From contig VIIQ02000099.1 in the NCBI GenBank assembly GCA_007449985.2, positions 42,524 to 106,523 of the forward strand: DNA of 64,000 nt, written 5' to 3'. The position numbers and the translations under genes were made by a program. The stretch is from Desmodesmus armatus (Eukaryota; Chlorophyta; Chlorophyceae; Sphaeropleales; Scenedesmaceae). Below, piece after piece: positions 22,578 to 34,692 of the stretch (position 1 is the first letter of the stretch; every line of letters begins with the position of its first letter). The notes under the pieces are model-generated. The model saw only the letters and a program-made list of their open reading frames with translations, ran no database searches and was not told the origin of the DNA.

Positions 22578-25144
22578 CCCCACCCTGCTGCTGTGACAGG
22601 CTCACTGCGCATCCCGTCTTTTCTGGGTCTGAGAGTGGTATCCCTTGCATGGGTGGCCTCCCTCGTGGCCTTTGTGGCCCTGCGAACCCTGGCACCCCGC
22701 GTCATCTTCCTGCAGTCCATGCAGCCGCACCCAGCAGCCGCAGTCAGCCCCACTGCTGGCGACAGCTTTGTGACCCTCGGCACCCAGGCAGCACTGCAGC
22801 ACAGCAGGTGCATGCGGAGGCAGGGTCTCCCTGCAGCGCTGCAGCGCGGTGCTGAGCTAGCAGCAGCAGTACCTAGCACCATACCCGACTGCCAACAGGT
22901 GCAGCAAGCACAGCTGCCCAGCAGCAAGCAGCGCAGCGCATCCGTGAATTACCATGTTATAGTGCTGTGCTGCTTGCTGCACCACACAAGGGTGCTGAAA
23001 TGGTCAGCACTTTGCCACAGCCTGTTGCGCCTGCAACAGCCCGACGAACCAAGTCGTAGCAGCCGCAATCACACCAGCAGCAGCAGCAGCAGCCAAAGCA
23101 GCAGCATTCGGGTCAGTCAACAGCGTAGGCAGTGGCCGTGGATGCTCAGCACGGGCTGCCTGCAGCTCTGGTCAAGCAGTTGAGCCATGTCGACGTTTTT
23201 GGCAACATGTGAGTGAACGACAGTGACCCAATCCTGGCCCAGGAGCTGCAAGAGTTTGAGGCAAGGCAACGCCAGCAGGGGGTCAACACTCCTTCTGCCC
23301 CTGGCCCTGCACCATTGGAGAAGGACGACCCTGTGCTCCAGTCCCGGTTTGTAGGGGCATAGATTAGCTGCGGTACAGCTTGTGGTCGCTAAAGATGTAC
23401 ATGCCATGGTTCAACCGCTTGTATATCATCACAAACCGCCAGGCAATTTTGTGGCAGGGATGCCTTTTTGACTCAGCACGCCATGCTGGATGGCAACTAC
23501 AGCCTGTGGTGTAGTTCAGGATGGGGCACAGAAAATGCAGCATAGGGTGTGGGGTTGTGGTGTGGGCTGTCAGGCAGCTGTAGCATGACCGCAGCTGCAT
23601 GTGATCACACATGGATTTGACTTGCCATGGCTCTTGACAGCTATGCACACATGCCATGTGACAGTCACAGCCACTGCAGCAGTTGCCGAAAGTGCTGGTC
23701 TAGCTGACTGAGTCAACTAGACCGCACATCCATGGAAACACAGCAGCATCACTGAATGCCTTGACAACATCTGCCATACACTGCCCAAACTAGAGCCTCA
23801 GGGTGACCTTCTCATCATGGTCTATGTGTGCCTGTGCACCGCAGGTGTCCATGTGGCTCAGCCACCAGCTCTCTCGTGTGACGGTTGTGCCTCAGGCACA
23901 CATGTGGTGTGCTGTGGCACAGCAGCACCTTCAAAAACCACACGCACCTGCCGACCTTCAACAGCAATGCTATAGCAACCAATTTAGCCAATATCCCTGG
24001 TGAGTGGCATGCGTCCACAGGTCATGATTGCAGTCTGCTCAGCAGCCCGGGGCCACAGCAAAGCTTGACAGCATGCCGTGCTGGTATCAGGGGTGGGAGG
24101 GTGGCGTTGGGTGCTGCTGCTGTGGGTGCTGGATGACATTCAGGGTCCACTGGCAGCCAGCCCTGCATGCTGTCCAGTGTCGCACTCTGGGACATGTTCT
24201 GTCATACCTCAAAGGCCTCAATCACTCACACACATCCTGTCTTCAATGCTGCGCCATGTCATTGGCCTTGGGCTGAGCGAAGGCAGCGTTTGTCGGTGCA
24301 TGCTGTTAGAAACTTTTGCTGTAACTGAACAGTGTAAAGATTGCAACCACAGCTGACAGCAGCTGGACAGCAACAGCAGGTGCTTCACTGCACTACACAA
24401 GCCTCCTACAATGGAGAGGTGAGCTGTACAAACAGCGCAACCTTCAACATGGGGTCCTGTCACATATGCTGTCCCTGCTGCTGCTGCAGGGCTGTCTGGG
24501 ACATTTATCTTACTGGACGAGGACATTTTGCTGACTGCACCTTGGACCTAGCTGACTTTGTAGCGCCAGATGGGGGTTAGGTGCTCACAGGTCAGTCAGT
24601 GAAACGCCTTCTGCTAGCTGGCTAGCATATGAATATGTGCAGCCAAACGCGTGCAGCTGACATGTGCAGCCAACATGTGCAGCTTGCGCCACCCATAAGT
24701 TCTGTCGGTGCTCTGTCCATGATTTGGTATGCAGCCGGCGATACCGTATCGCCGGCGACCGATCCCCCAAAGTTTACAGACATGTGCGAGTACCATCACC
24801 TCCACCCATCTGCAGCACACCTGATGATCACCAACGTTGACGCGCAGTGACAGGCAGTCATGTAGATACCTGTGCTGATAAAGAAACATCATGTGTTACC
24901 GAAACCTTCTGCTACAGGGTCTGCGCTTGTGAGCGAAATCAAACCCAGGGGCAGGGTGCACTTTGAATTGCCCACCCACATCAACGACTTGTATGACAAG
25001 CGCTTTAGGCCCCACCCTCGCTACGACCCAGCATATGCGCCCAGGCTGATGCAGAAGAAGTACCGTTCTGCAGTGCAGGAGCCGCAGCAGAAGCTACCAG
25101 ACGCATTCAAGCAGACCTCTGCGTCTCCTTCAAGGTGGGTGTAA
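22578..25144 (+). CDS. Unrecognised gene, possible type II membrane protein (model incomplete)
   Basis: At least three open segments look like exons of one plus-strand gene. The first (from an acceptor at 22577 to about 22950) carries a hydrophobic stretch (VVSLAWVASLVAFVALR) followed by an Ala/Gln/Ser-rich stem, but no ATG precedes it in frame, so a short upstream exon is needed. The second (24490 to about 24575, after CTGCTGCAG) encodes AVWDIYLTGRGHFADCTLDL. The last (24918-25134 before GTGGGT, or to the stop at 25144) encodes a basic, Tyr/Pro-rich region with GRVHFELPTHINDLYDKRF. A further open stretch at about 24692-24848 may be coding, but its splice phases do not fit. I recognise no domain. 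By layout and neighbours it could be another Golgi enzyme, which is inference only. Confidence 0.4.
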
Positions 25145-25384
25145 ACCCAAAGTTGGGGTGCTTGCTCTGGTGCATAATGATGTGGTTGGGCTGATGAGGT
25201 GCCACTCACACCCACACACAGACAACTTGAGCACTCCAGCATCCTCGCCCAATTGCCCGTGTACATGTGAAGGGTGTTGCAATTGACGCTATGAAAGCAC
25301 ACCAGCAGTAGGCACCAACAAATCAAAACAACCCCCTACATGCTCACCCCTCCTTGCCCCTCCCCCCCTTGAATGATTGGGCCC

Positions 25385-25700
25385 CGCATTCCGCTTCACC
25401 AAAGTCTCGCACATCTTCACCACACTGTATATTGAGCTAGTAGGGCTGGTGAGTGGATGCACAGCACATGTTCCTCAACGCTAAATTGCATGATGTGTAT
25501 TTTTGCTTAGGACAGCATTCCCCCCCCCCCCCCTATGCCGCGCACAGGCTGTCATAAGCATACATACACATCATGCAATTTGGCGTGGAGGGACATGTGC
25601 TGTGCATTGACCCACAAGCCCTGCTTGTTTGATATACAGCGTGTCGTTGATGCATGAGACTTTGGTGGAGCTGAATGCGGGGCATGGTGGTAATGAGGGG
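25385..25700. repeat. C-tract repeat family, head-to-head inverted pair
   Basis: A plus copy (25385-25525, with CACCAAAGTCTCGCACATCT, AGTAGGGCTGGTGAGTGGAT and GATGTGTATTTTTGC) runs into a C tract at about 25520-25533. A minus copy follows (25555-25690, with CATCATGCAATTTGGCGTGG, CACAAGCCCTGCTTG and GACTTTGGTGGAGCTGAATG) and ends in a G tract. The pair is an imperfect palindrome of about 300 bp. Confidence 0.8.
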
Positions 25701-25879
25701 GGGGGGGGGGAGATGGGTGACTGTTATTCTGTCTCACATAAGAGGACATCCCCATTTCAGAGTAATCCACAACTACACCTAGGGACAAAAGTTTGTGCTC
25801 AATGTGACTGACACAGTAGCACTCACAAGCTAGAACATCAGCTTTGTCATCAGTACCCACCACCACACAGCTGAAGAGG

Positions 25880-26540
25880 TGCACTACCAGAGCAGTTGCA
25901 TGACAGGCTCTGCCAATCACTGCAACCATCAATGCATGCAAGTGCAACCCTGGGGGTGACCCCCTCAAAAAGTGCCTGAAATTGCAAGGTGATTTCGACC
26001 CCCACACCCTTCAGTCCAGGCTGCAGCCACAAGAATGGATGCTGCAGATAGCCCCACCAGCTGCATGTATGCCTCACCCCCAGCCCATCCCCCTGTCCCC
26101 CAAAGCCATGTGCAGCTTCAGCACAGAGAAGGCCAACCTGGCAGCCAGCACCCCTGAAAGCAAGTGGCAATTTCACCTCTGGAACACACACACAACAGGC
26201 CACAGGCTGGTGGAAGCTGAGCAGGCACCCCAAGGCTCCCACCACCCCATCAATAAGGAAGGTATAGGCAGAGGAGCTAGGTGCTTGGTGCTGGTGCGGC
26301 GTGCGGCGTGCGGCTAAGGCTAGGCGCGCGCGTGGCATCAACCGGGTGGGGGAGGGTAGTCTCGATCGCCGGCTGCACGCACCACAAAACACCGCGCTGA
26401 CCACCTTGGCCAACGCACAACAGTAGTGCAATGGGAAAGCTGAGAAACATTCAAATACCGAACATCAACGGAAACTGCTGCTGTCTTGGGGTGACAGGGA
26501 ATTTGTGTCGGTCGTAAAAACTTCTGTCCCTAAGTGTATA
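25880..26540 (+). repeat. Dispersed ~700-bp repeat, copy 2
   Basis: Same-orientation partner of 12490-13195. The shared block order is kept and includes CATCAATGCATGCAAGTGCA, CCCACACCCTTCAG, GGAACACACACACA, CCAAGGCTCCCACCA, GCGCGTGGCATCAA and GGTAGTCTCGA. It lacks a conserved open frame. Confidence 0.8.
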
Positions 26541-27944
26541 CTACAACTATACTGAAAAGATGCACAGAGTACAGGGCCAGAATTTGGGGATCATCCGCCA
26601 CAGTTCTGATCTGTCAGCCCACACCAAGGCAAAAACATTCCTCAGTCCACCAGCCCCCCCCCCCCCCCCCCCTCCCCCCCGGGCCCGCATCCTGGCATTG
26701 TACCAACTCTGGGTTTTTTTCCACCCAGTGTGGGCCCGGAATGATTCTAGCAGTTTTCTGAAAAAGTTCCAAGTCCACCAGACGCCCTGCCCCCCTGCAT
26801 TCTGGCATTCTATCTCGAAGTTGACCGATTTTTGGACACTTTCTGGGCCACGGCAGGGGGCGTCTGTCTTCCGCAACTAATTGACATTAATTAAAAATCA
26901 CATAAGACATGACTTGAATGCTCGCGGTGCTTGGAGAGAGCTTCGTGGGTATGCTGTAGCACCTGTCCAAAAACCGATCTGGGCCCTCATTTTTAACACT
27001 CGCAGGACTGGCGTTTCAAGCCGTTTTGGTTGGTGAAAATCATAAAAAATTATATACCCATATTATATAAGACGTTTGCGTCTGTTAAAGCCTCTCCCTG
27101 TGCACTCCTGCTGTTCCTCAAATCTTAACAGCTGTTGAGGCATGCCCTGAATATGGCTTCATTGGGCCTAGTTTTGCGACGGAAGACTTACAATATATGC
27201 AATATATGATATTTGATACAAATTGTTCCGGTTGCTTGAAGCAGCGTGACCATATCACAAAGTCGAGTGTCCAGAATTCTCCATTGATGATCATCGATTG
27301 GACAGGCACGGCCGCTAAGTGCCCCCAGACTGGGCTGTTCTCTTGTGGTTAGGTTTTAAACATCATGAAACTACCATGGTGTCATTCTCTGATGTTGCTA
27401 TGCACCCTAGGCGCCCCACCAGAAACTGTTCAACCAGCTGTGAAATATACTAACGTGCTAATATGGTGCACCACTAAAAACAGAAAAGCTAAAAAGGTTT
27501 TCACAGAATTGCTTGGAAACGCTCAGAAGTTGTATACAAATCGTTGATATAATAATTGATGACAAAGGAAGCTCCCCAAGAGCTTCCTTGCACCATGTTG
27601 AGTGACCGTCTCGACACTGTCAGAATTCCACCAACGGGGTTGCCAGCACACACTCCACTCGGTTGGTCTAGTAGTCCTGCAGTCAACTTGCACAATTCAC
27701 ACATGGCACCAGTGCTTGCAATCATAGCACAATAGTGTGAAAAGGTATTGCAGTGCACCACTGGGTGGGGAGATTGCTTGGGGCATGTTGGACGGCGTGT
27801 GAGCAGGTAGGCACCTGGTTGCCTCACAGGGAGAAAAAGGAAGAGGGAAGGATGTCAAGGGCTACAGGCAATAGAGAACAGAAGGCAGTTTGTACCAGAT
27901 GGTTTTGCATGCTTTGCTGAGGATGACAGTACTGGGTATGTGCA
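26541..27944. other. Non-coding stretch with C tract
   Basis: A C tract at 26657-26672 sits inside a segment read as short open frames on both strands. Nothing in 26900-27944 is recognised as a gene; it is comparatively AT-rich. Confidence 0.4.
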
Positions 27945-28310
27945 GCACCACTGCAGGGAAATACTGCACAGCTGGGCTGGCTCGGTGACTGCTGCAAGCT
28001 GCTGCTCTAACTTCACAAATGCTGGCACTGGACCTACAGCAATCTCGGTTGCACAACACACTATCGCGCTGTGTGCATGCATCCCGTGGGCATGCTGCAT
28101 TGGTTGTTGCTGCTGCTGGCCCGGCTGACTGCAGGGACACTGCTGCACAGCTGGGCTGGCTGGGTGAGCTGCAAGCTGCTCTGACTATGCACGAGCTGAC
28201 GAAAGGTTCAGCAGTGCGGTTGCCCAACACACTATCGCGCTGGGTGCAAGTAACCCCGGGGCCCGCTGCATCGATTGCTGCTGCTTGCTGTTGCGGCTGA
28301 CTGCGATCTG
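27945..28310 (+). repeat. Two-copy tandem repeat, ~175 bp
   Basis: Landmarks CTGCACAGCTGGGCTGGCT (27966 and 28143) and CAACACACTATCGCGCTG (28053 and 28225) are offset by 177 and 172 bp. No gene is recognised over it. Confidence 0.75.
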
Positions 28311-28951
28311 CTGCTGCGCGTACGCAATTCCATGCCTGAATCGGTTAACTTCATTACTTGATGATCAATGCACGGCAGTCGCACTGTGGAAGCACTCTAT
28401 TGAGCTGGTGGCGTCTGCCCTTCGATCGATTGCAAGATGGCTTCCTCCCATTGAACGATGTATCATCTCAGGGCTTTGATATTGCATGCGCTTGTCACTG
28501 ATCTATGCGTGTGTGGTGACGCCTGCGTGCTGCCAAGCTGATGTCCATCACTCATTTGTCAGCAGGTGACTATTTCCTGCACTCCCCACCAAATGCAGCA
28601 CACTGGACTACCACCCTGCACAATTTACCCAGGTCATCCAGACACCTACCGCATTGTTTCCACGCCTTGGCACAGCCCCCCGTGCGTGCCGCCTAAAAAG
28701 CTTTTTAGTGGAGGGTCCTCTGCGCTGATATGGGGCCAACTCACTAATAAGGCCACTTCGAGATACTCACTCTGGGTGATTCTTGCGGTTTTGTTGGAAG
28801 TCTTCCAGCCACCCAAAAGCTTATTGTTTAGTGTGAGCCCAGTGTTGTTGCGGATCAACCAGCAAGTGGAGCCAAGACAGCAACCCTACTTCTGCCACCA
28901 TGACCATAAGCCCTACACACAGCCCTGATACCCCAGCCCTCTGATTTTGTT

Positions 28952-29038
28952 GATGGGGCTGAAGTGGACGGTTGTGGACAGTTGTGGGGGACCCTACGGG
29001 GTCCACAGTACCCCAAAGCCGTCCACTTCAGCCCCATC
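28952..29038. repeat. Perfect 20-bp inverted repeat with nested second stem
   Basis: GATGGGGCTGAAGTGGACGG (28952-28971) is exactly reverse-complemented at 29019-29038. Inside the 47-nt spacer, TGTGGAC (about 28974) pairs with GTCCACA (about 29001). The result is a compact 87-nt foldback that could be a small MITE or a small-RNA precursor hairpin. Confidence 0.85.
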
Positions 29039-29647
29039 GAAGGATGCAGGGAGTGGGTATCAGGGTTTTGGGTAGGTATTAGGGTATTGGTGTCTGGAGT
29101 AGAGTTTCATGATCGGCAGAGCCCCTACGGACAGTTTAGGGGTGGGGGGGGGGGGCAGTGGGGGCAGGTACTAGAGTCGGCTGGCTGGGGACTTGGATGA
29201 TTATTCAATGGTTTCAGAAATGTTGTCTCACCCCCGCACGTACACGCAAACTAGGGGCGTATGGCTATCAGGAACTGTGCTGAAATCATGACGAAAGTGC
29301 TTGTATGACGACTTGTAGCAATTTACGGATAAGCATGTTACAGCTTCTGGGGCTCTAGCAGGGCCAGCTGAGCATCATCATTACACGTGTTTCCGGCCAG
29401 GTTTCAAGTTATCGCGCATGCAGCATGCTGCTAGCAGCAAATCAACCTTGGTGCAGGACAAGCAATACGCCACCAGGCGACCAGTGACCTAGGACACTAG
29501 AAAGCTTGGGCCAGTTACGGCCCTCAAAGCCAACAGCACAAGAAAAAGCTAACATAAGTAGCATATTGTACATATAATATAGAAGCAACTCAGTTGGACA
29601 TGACCCCTGGTCCAGTTGCAGACCATGCTGCTTGGCACGGCAGGGTC
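29039..29647. other. Spacer 3' of the LINE
   Basis: A G tract lies at 29143-29154. Immediately left of 29648 is the presumed 3' untranslated tail of the minus-oriented LINE; no clear poly-A or simple-repeat tail is evident. Confidence 0.35.
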
Positions 29648-31370
29648 TCAGCGCGCTGCCGCATCCTGCTGCTGTGGCGTGTGGCATTGAATGGTCGCCG
29701 GAAAGGCACCCCAGTAGCGCGTGGGTGTGTCAGTCTGTAGAGCATTCTCCGCCAGGAACCGCGCAACGCACATGCATCTGTAAGGTCGTGCATGTTCGTT
29801 GGCTGTCCCAAGGCCTGCAGATCCCTGGTGACACATTTTTCTCCCAGGTGGTGCCCCCCGCGGTGCTGCACCAGCGTCGTGCATAAGAGAGAATAGGACC
29901 TGCCGTGGATAGTGCTCCTCCTCCATACGCAAGATGTGCCCCAGCCACGGCAGCCTGTGGGCTGTGAGGTGGCTGGCTAGGCTGACTGTGTCACACTGAG
30001 GCCATAAATGTTGCCTGCTGTGCCGATCAGCGCGACGCACATTCAGAATATGCCGGAGGCAATCGGAGTGCACCACTTCCAACCGGTCAGCCTGCTTCTG
30101 AGTAAGAGCCCAGGTCTCACTGCCAAACAGTAGCACAGGTCGCACATACGCACGGAAGCACTGCATCTTGAGCTTGACGCCCATGCTACGGGCACCCCAC
30201 ACACGCTGCATCTCTGCAAAGCGGCCCCTGGTCTTGCGGATGCGAGCAGTGACCTCAGCCTCCCAGCTTGCAGAGGTATCAAGCACACCCCCCAGATACT
30301 TGAAAGAGGGCACATAGCGTGCCTCACCACCTGACAACTGCACACTCTCTAGTGGTTGACCGTCATGACAAACAGCCATGAGCTCGGTCTTGGCCGCATT
30401 GACACACATGCCCATCCTGCTGCAGACAGAGTCGAACACCTTGAGCATCAGCTCCAACTCACACCTGTCACAGCTCATAAGCACTAGGTCATCCGCATAC
30501 ATGAGAGCAGCTATAGTCAACATGGTGCTGGGCCCACCAGCCCTAGCATGCCAATGCAGTACCTCTGCCTCAGCCCTGAAGGCCAGCCGCACACCACAAC
30601 CCTCAGGCATCTCTGCCAGCGACAGCCTGACAACACAATCAAAGAAGATGTTGAACAACAGAGGAGCAATCACACAGCCCTGACGAACACCACGGCCAAT
30701 GTCAAACCAGTCGCCATGCTCGCCGGCCAGCTTGACCGCAGCCTGTGTGCCTGTGTGCAGGTCAGCTAGCAGCTCAACAACCTTAGGCTCCACACGATAA
30801 GCAAATAGCACACGCCACAGCGCATCTCGAGGAATGGAATCACAGGCCTTGCGCAGGTCAACAAAGGCTAGGTACAGCGGCTGCTTGTACCTGTGGCATT
30901 TGTACATGATGGACCGCAGGGTGCAGGTGGCATCCGACAAACCCCTATTGCTCCGAAAAGCACACTGGCTCTCCAACAGCTGGCTGTCAACCTGGTCGCT
31001 GACACGGTGCAGCAAAATCAAGGCATACACCTTACCAGGGATGCTCAACAAGCTAATGGGCCGGTGGTTGGTTGCTTCCCTGGCACTGCCTTTGCCCTTA
31101 CACAACGGCACTATCAAGGCACGCTTCCAATTAAGAGGAGCCTTGCCAGACACCCATACAGCCACGATCACACGATGCAGCCACTGAGCCATGACCACGC
31201 CTGCCTTCAGCAACGGGGCAACAATGTTGTCAGCACCTGCAGCTGCCGCACCTCGCAAGGCAGCTATGGCATCCACAACCTCCTTGAGGGATGGGGGACT
31301 ACAGCTGCTGCCGCTGTCGCCGACACTGCTGCCAGCAATGCTGCTGCCTTCGCCGCCAGCTGAGCCTCGG
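29648..31370 (-). mobile_element. Non-LTR retrotransposon (LINE), reverse transcriptase ORF, 5'-truncated
   Basis: An open minus frame of about 540 codons (stop at 29648) encodes a reverse transcriptase with the usual LINE block order: KEVVDAIAALRGAAAAGADN upstream of the annotated start, WKRALIVPLCKGKG, NHRPISLLSIPGKVYALIL, FVDLRKACDSIPRDALW, GVRQGCVIAPLLFNIFFD and the catalytic ALMYADDLVLMS. The thumb/C-terminal part has LLFGSETWALTQKQADRLE and a WLGHILRMEEEHYPRQVL block. The frame extends open to about 31370 without an initiating ATG, and no apurinic endonuclease domain is found upstream, so the copy is 5'-truncated. The ORF itself is intact, which suggests a fairly recent insertion. Confidence 0.92.
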
Positions 31371-32269
31371 AAATATCTGTTGTTTTGTGGCTCGCGGCTG
31401 TGCCTGCTGAGGGTCTGTTGTTCTTTTTATAATGCTACTGTGCAGTTGTCTGCTGCTTTGCCTGACCTGCTTCAGCTTCTGCACGCCACACGGCTCCATA
31501 GTCTGTTTTCGACAGGTCCTAAAGTTGAGGACAGCAATGTGTCTGCTTGTTAAAAGGCAGCGCCCTCCTGTGCTGCAGTAACATTGTGAAAGTGTTTTTC
31601 AGGTGTGCAGTGCTGCCCAGTTTCTCCTGGTTAGACTGCTGCATCAGGTCCTGACCGGCACTAGTCAAACTGCGACATTGAAAATCTGTTGAACGGTTTC
31701 AACGGCCTGCTCTGTGCCCAGTGCCAGCTGGCCTGCCAGGCACTACAAGGTGTAGGAGCAGTAGGAAAGAACCAGCTTGCGAGGCTTTGGTCAGAGCAGG
31801 GCACGCGCGGTGAAAATGGCAGCCTCAGCTGACGGGAAAGACACTTCCAAACTCACTGTATTGCTCAGACCTCTCAGAGTGACCTGGAGTGAAGCGAATG
31901 GCCCAGAGTGGGTAGAATGCCAGAGTGACTGGCTGGGACTCAGGAAAAATCAGCCCAGTACAGAGTGGGTAGAATGCTAGAGTGACCTGGACTGGGAGAA
32001 ATGCGATAATTGGGTAGATGCCAGAGTGGCAGGCTGGGGCGCTTCAAAAAGGTTTTCTCAGAATTTTAGCACTATTTCGTTAACACTCAGAGTAAGATAA
32101 GGGGATATTGTCAGATTCTGTCCAACTATCCAAGCATGCAATTGGTGGTCCAGCAAGTTTAAAAGCTCCAGCATATCGGGACCACCGTAGTACTGATATG
32201 GGCATCTGTGGTGGCACTGAACGTGGGCATGAGCCCGGCAGGGAAGGGGGGGGGGGGGTGGAATGCTGC
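31371..32269. other. Spacer with short degenerate repeats
   Basis: At 31880-32035 the phrase CAGAGTGGGTAGAATGC and variants recur three times at about 60-bp spacing. A similar phrasing (AGAGTGGCTGGCTGGGGACA) occurs near 46007. No gene is recognised. Confidence 0.45.
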
Positions 32270-33500
32270 CTCAAGCTGCCATACACAACTTGACGTGCAA
32301 TATACGATGGATGTGCATGTGCTGTTCATCCAGTCACAAGCCCTACTAGCTTGACATACAGTGTGAAGATGATGTGCGAGACTTTGGTGGAGCTGAATGC
32401 GGGACATAGGGGGAGGGGGCAAGGGCGGGAGAGGGGGGGGGGGTGAAAATGCTGTCCCAAGTAAAAATGCACACCGTGCAATTCAGTATTCCCACCCCCC
32501 TTGCACGATGTATTATTATGCTTAGTACAGCATTGCCCCCCTCCCCCCCCCCTTGCTCTCCCCCCCCCCCCCCCCCCCTTGCCCGTCCCCCATAAGCCCC
32601 GCATTCAGCTCCACCACCACACTCTATACCAAGCTAGTAGGGCTTGTGAGTGAATGCGCGCCACATGTTGTTTCCCGCTGAATTGCAGAATGTGTACTTT
32701 TGCTTCGGACAGCATCCCCCCCTCCCCCCCCGGGGGCCTGCCCCCCCCCCCCCCCCCCCTCTGTAAGCCCCGCATGCAGTTCCCCCAAAGTCTCGCACAT
32801 TACCAACACACTGTATACCAACCGAGTAGGGCTTGTGAGTGAATGCACAGCACATGCCCCTCCACGATAATTTGCACGATGTATTGTGCTTCGGATAGCA
32901 TTGTTACCCCCCCCCCCTTGCTCCCCCCCACCCCCACCCCTTGCTCCCCCCCCCCAAGTCCCGCATTCAGCTTCACCAAAGTCTCACACATCATCACCAC
33001 ACTGTATACTATATACTGTATATTGCCCTATGAGCCTAGTTTAGGCGTGGCCCTGACCCAGTTGAGTAGTAGTAGTAGTATACCAAGCTAGTAGGGCTTG
33101 TGAGTGAATGCACAGCACATGCCCCTCCACGATAATTTGCACGATGTATTATTGTGCTTCAGATAGCATTGCTACCCCCCCACCCCTTGCTCCCCCCCAC
33201 CCCCACCCCTTGCTCCCCCCCCCCTAAGTCCCGCATTCAGCTCCACCAAAGTCTCACACATCATCACCACACTGTATACCAAGCTAGTAGGGCTTGTAAG
33301 TGAATGCACTCCACATGTTGTTTCACGCTCTATTGCAGGATGTGTACTTTTGTTTGGGACAGCATACCCCCCCCCCTCTATGCCCCGCTTTCAGCTGCAC
33401 CAAAGTCTCGCACATCATCACCACACTGTATACCAAGCTTGTGAGCGAATGCACAGCACATGCCCCTCCACGCTGTTTTGCACGATATCATTTTATGCTT
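32270..33500. repeat. C-tract repeat family: one inverted plus about five direct copies
   Basis: A minus-oriented copy (about 32270-32450) meets a run of plus-oriented copies to 33500. Each plus unit is a C tract, then AAGTCCCGCATTCAGCT, CACCAAAGTCTCACACATCA, CACACTGTATACCAAGCTAG, TAGGGCTTGTGAGTGAATGC, ACAGCACATG and a TGCACGATGTATT block. The TAGGGCTTGT landmark sits near 32636, 32826, 33091 and 33287, so the period varies between about 190 and 265 bp because of C-tract length and small insertions such as AGTAGTAGTAGTA. Confidence 0.85.
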
Positions 33501-33524
33501 GGGGAAGGGGGGGGGGGGGGGCAG

Positions 33525-34015
33525 AAAACAAAGTTGGGGACACCATCCCGAGAACGGCCCAAGGCACCCCCCACCCCCCCTCTTACCCCCGTGAAGCTGC
33601 GTTTCAGGGCCCCACGATGGTTGATATGCATGTATACGTACGTAACGTAATTTGTACACCCTCAGAACCTTGCTCCAAGCTCCCCGGAGGCCTGGTTGTG
33701 AACAGTGATCTCAACATCAATCAATGGTGCTTTGCATCCTGAAAGCGGCCCCAGAGTGCTCAACAGCATTGTAAAGACATCCTTATGTTACCACAATACA
33801 TTGACATGACTCTGCATTGCTTATATTTCATCAAGCCCATTCAACATGCAGCCACTGCCCTCAACCGCCAGTCAACTGCCAGTCAACTGCCGCTGTGCTG
33901 CTGCCGTTCTCAGCCTTGAGGCTGCATAATAGTATTGCGAGGCTACACGAAGGCTTGCAATCGATAGTATGTGATGCAAGCTTCAAAATGAGCAGCCCTG
34001 TGCAGAAAGTTCAAA
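33525..34015 (+). repeat. Dispersed ~500-bp repeat, copy 2
   Basis: Partner of 5640-6150, with the same landmark order (TTGGGGACACCATCC, CCACGATGGTTGA, ACACCCTCAGAACC, CAGAGTGCTCAACAGCATTG, TATTGCGAGGCTACAC). It abuts the C-tract array on its left, as the first copy abuts a G/C-tract segment at 5490-5710. Confidence 0.8.
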
Positions 34016-34346
34016 TGGCCTATGGACCGATACTGGTGGGGCCTGATCAGCGGCTGCATGATAGCTGACGTTCTGCACGAGAACACGAGTCTGGCACTCA
34101 GAAAAGTCTATCACAGAGGAAACGAGAGCTGCTGGAGAGGTGGTGACAGAACACGAAAGGAACCTCTATATCAGGCACCTCACGACGGCAATGCTGTTGA
34201 TAGGAGCACCCAAATCGCATAGGTGTGATGGAAAACACACTGTTCCGAAAATTTGCTTTCAGGCGACTGGGCGGCAGTCAAACCCCAACGTGCCTCGACC
34301 CTGACATCCTAGCACACTAAAGCTCCAACAGCGAAAACATGATGCA

Positions 34347-34692
34347 TGTCACGCCGTATGACGGCGTGTGGATAGAATGTCGGTGCCAGCCAGCTCTGAA
34401 CAGGTGCAGGCGAGAGTGGTGCCTGTGTACGTCAAACCAAGCAGGGTTTGGGGCCTGAGCTGTGTTCTGTGAGGCTACTTGTGGCTGGTTCTGTACGAGA
34501 GAGCCGAGCTCTCTCGTATCACAACGCGTATGGCATGATGTGAAGGACAGAATGCACGCTGTTGCGTGCTAGGTCGGCCTCGGTAACTCTCCTGCTCCCG
34601 GTTGATGCCCCTTCTCAAGACGCACCGTGTAACCTTTATCGTGGAACCGCTCCTCAGCAGACTGATACTGAGTTGCAGCACACAGTGTTTCA
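34347..34692 (+). repeat. 346-bp duplicated segment, copy 1
   Basis: Appears identical, and equal in length, to 35813-36158. It starts with TGTCACGCCGTATGACGGCG (an 8-bp stem around ATG) and contains a second stem, CGAGAGAG/CTCTCTCG, near 34500. It ends in CACAGTGTTTCA. No protein is recognised in either strand. Confidence 0.88.
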
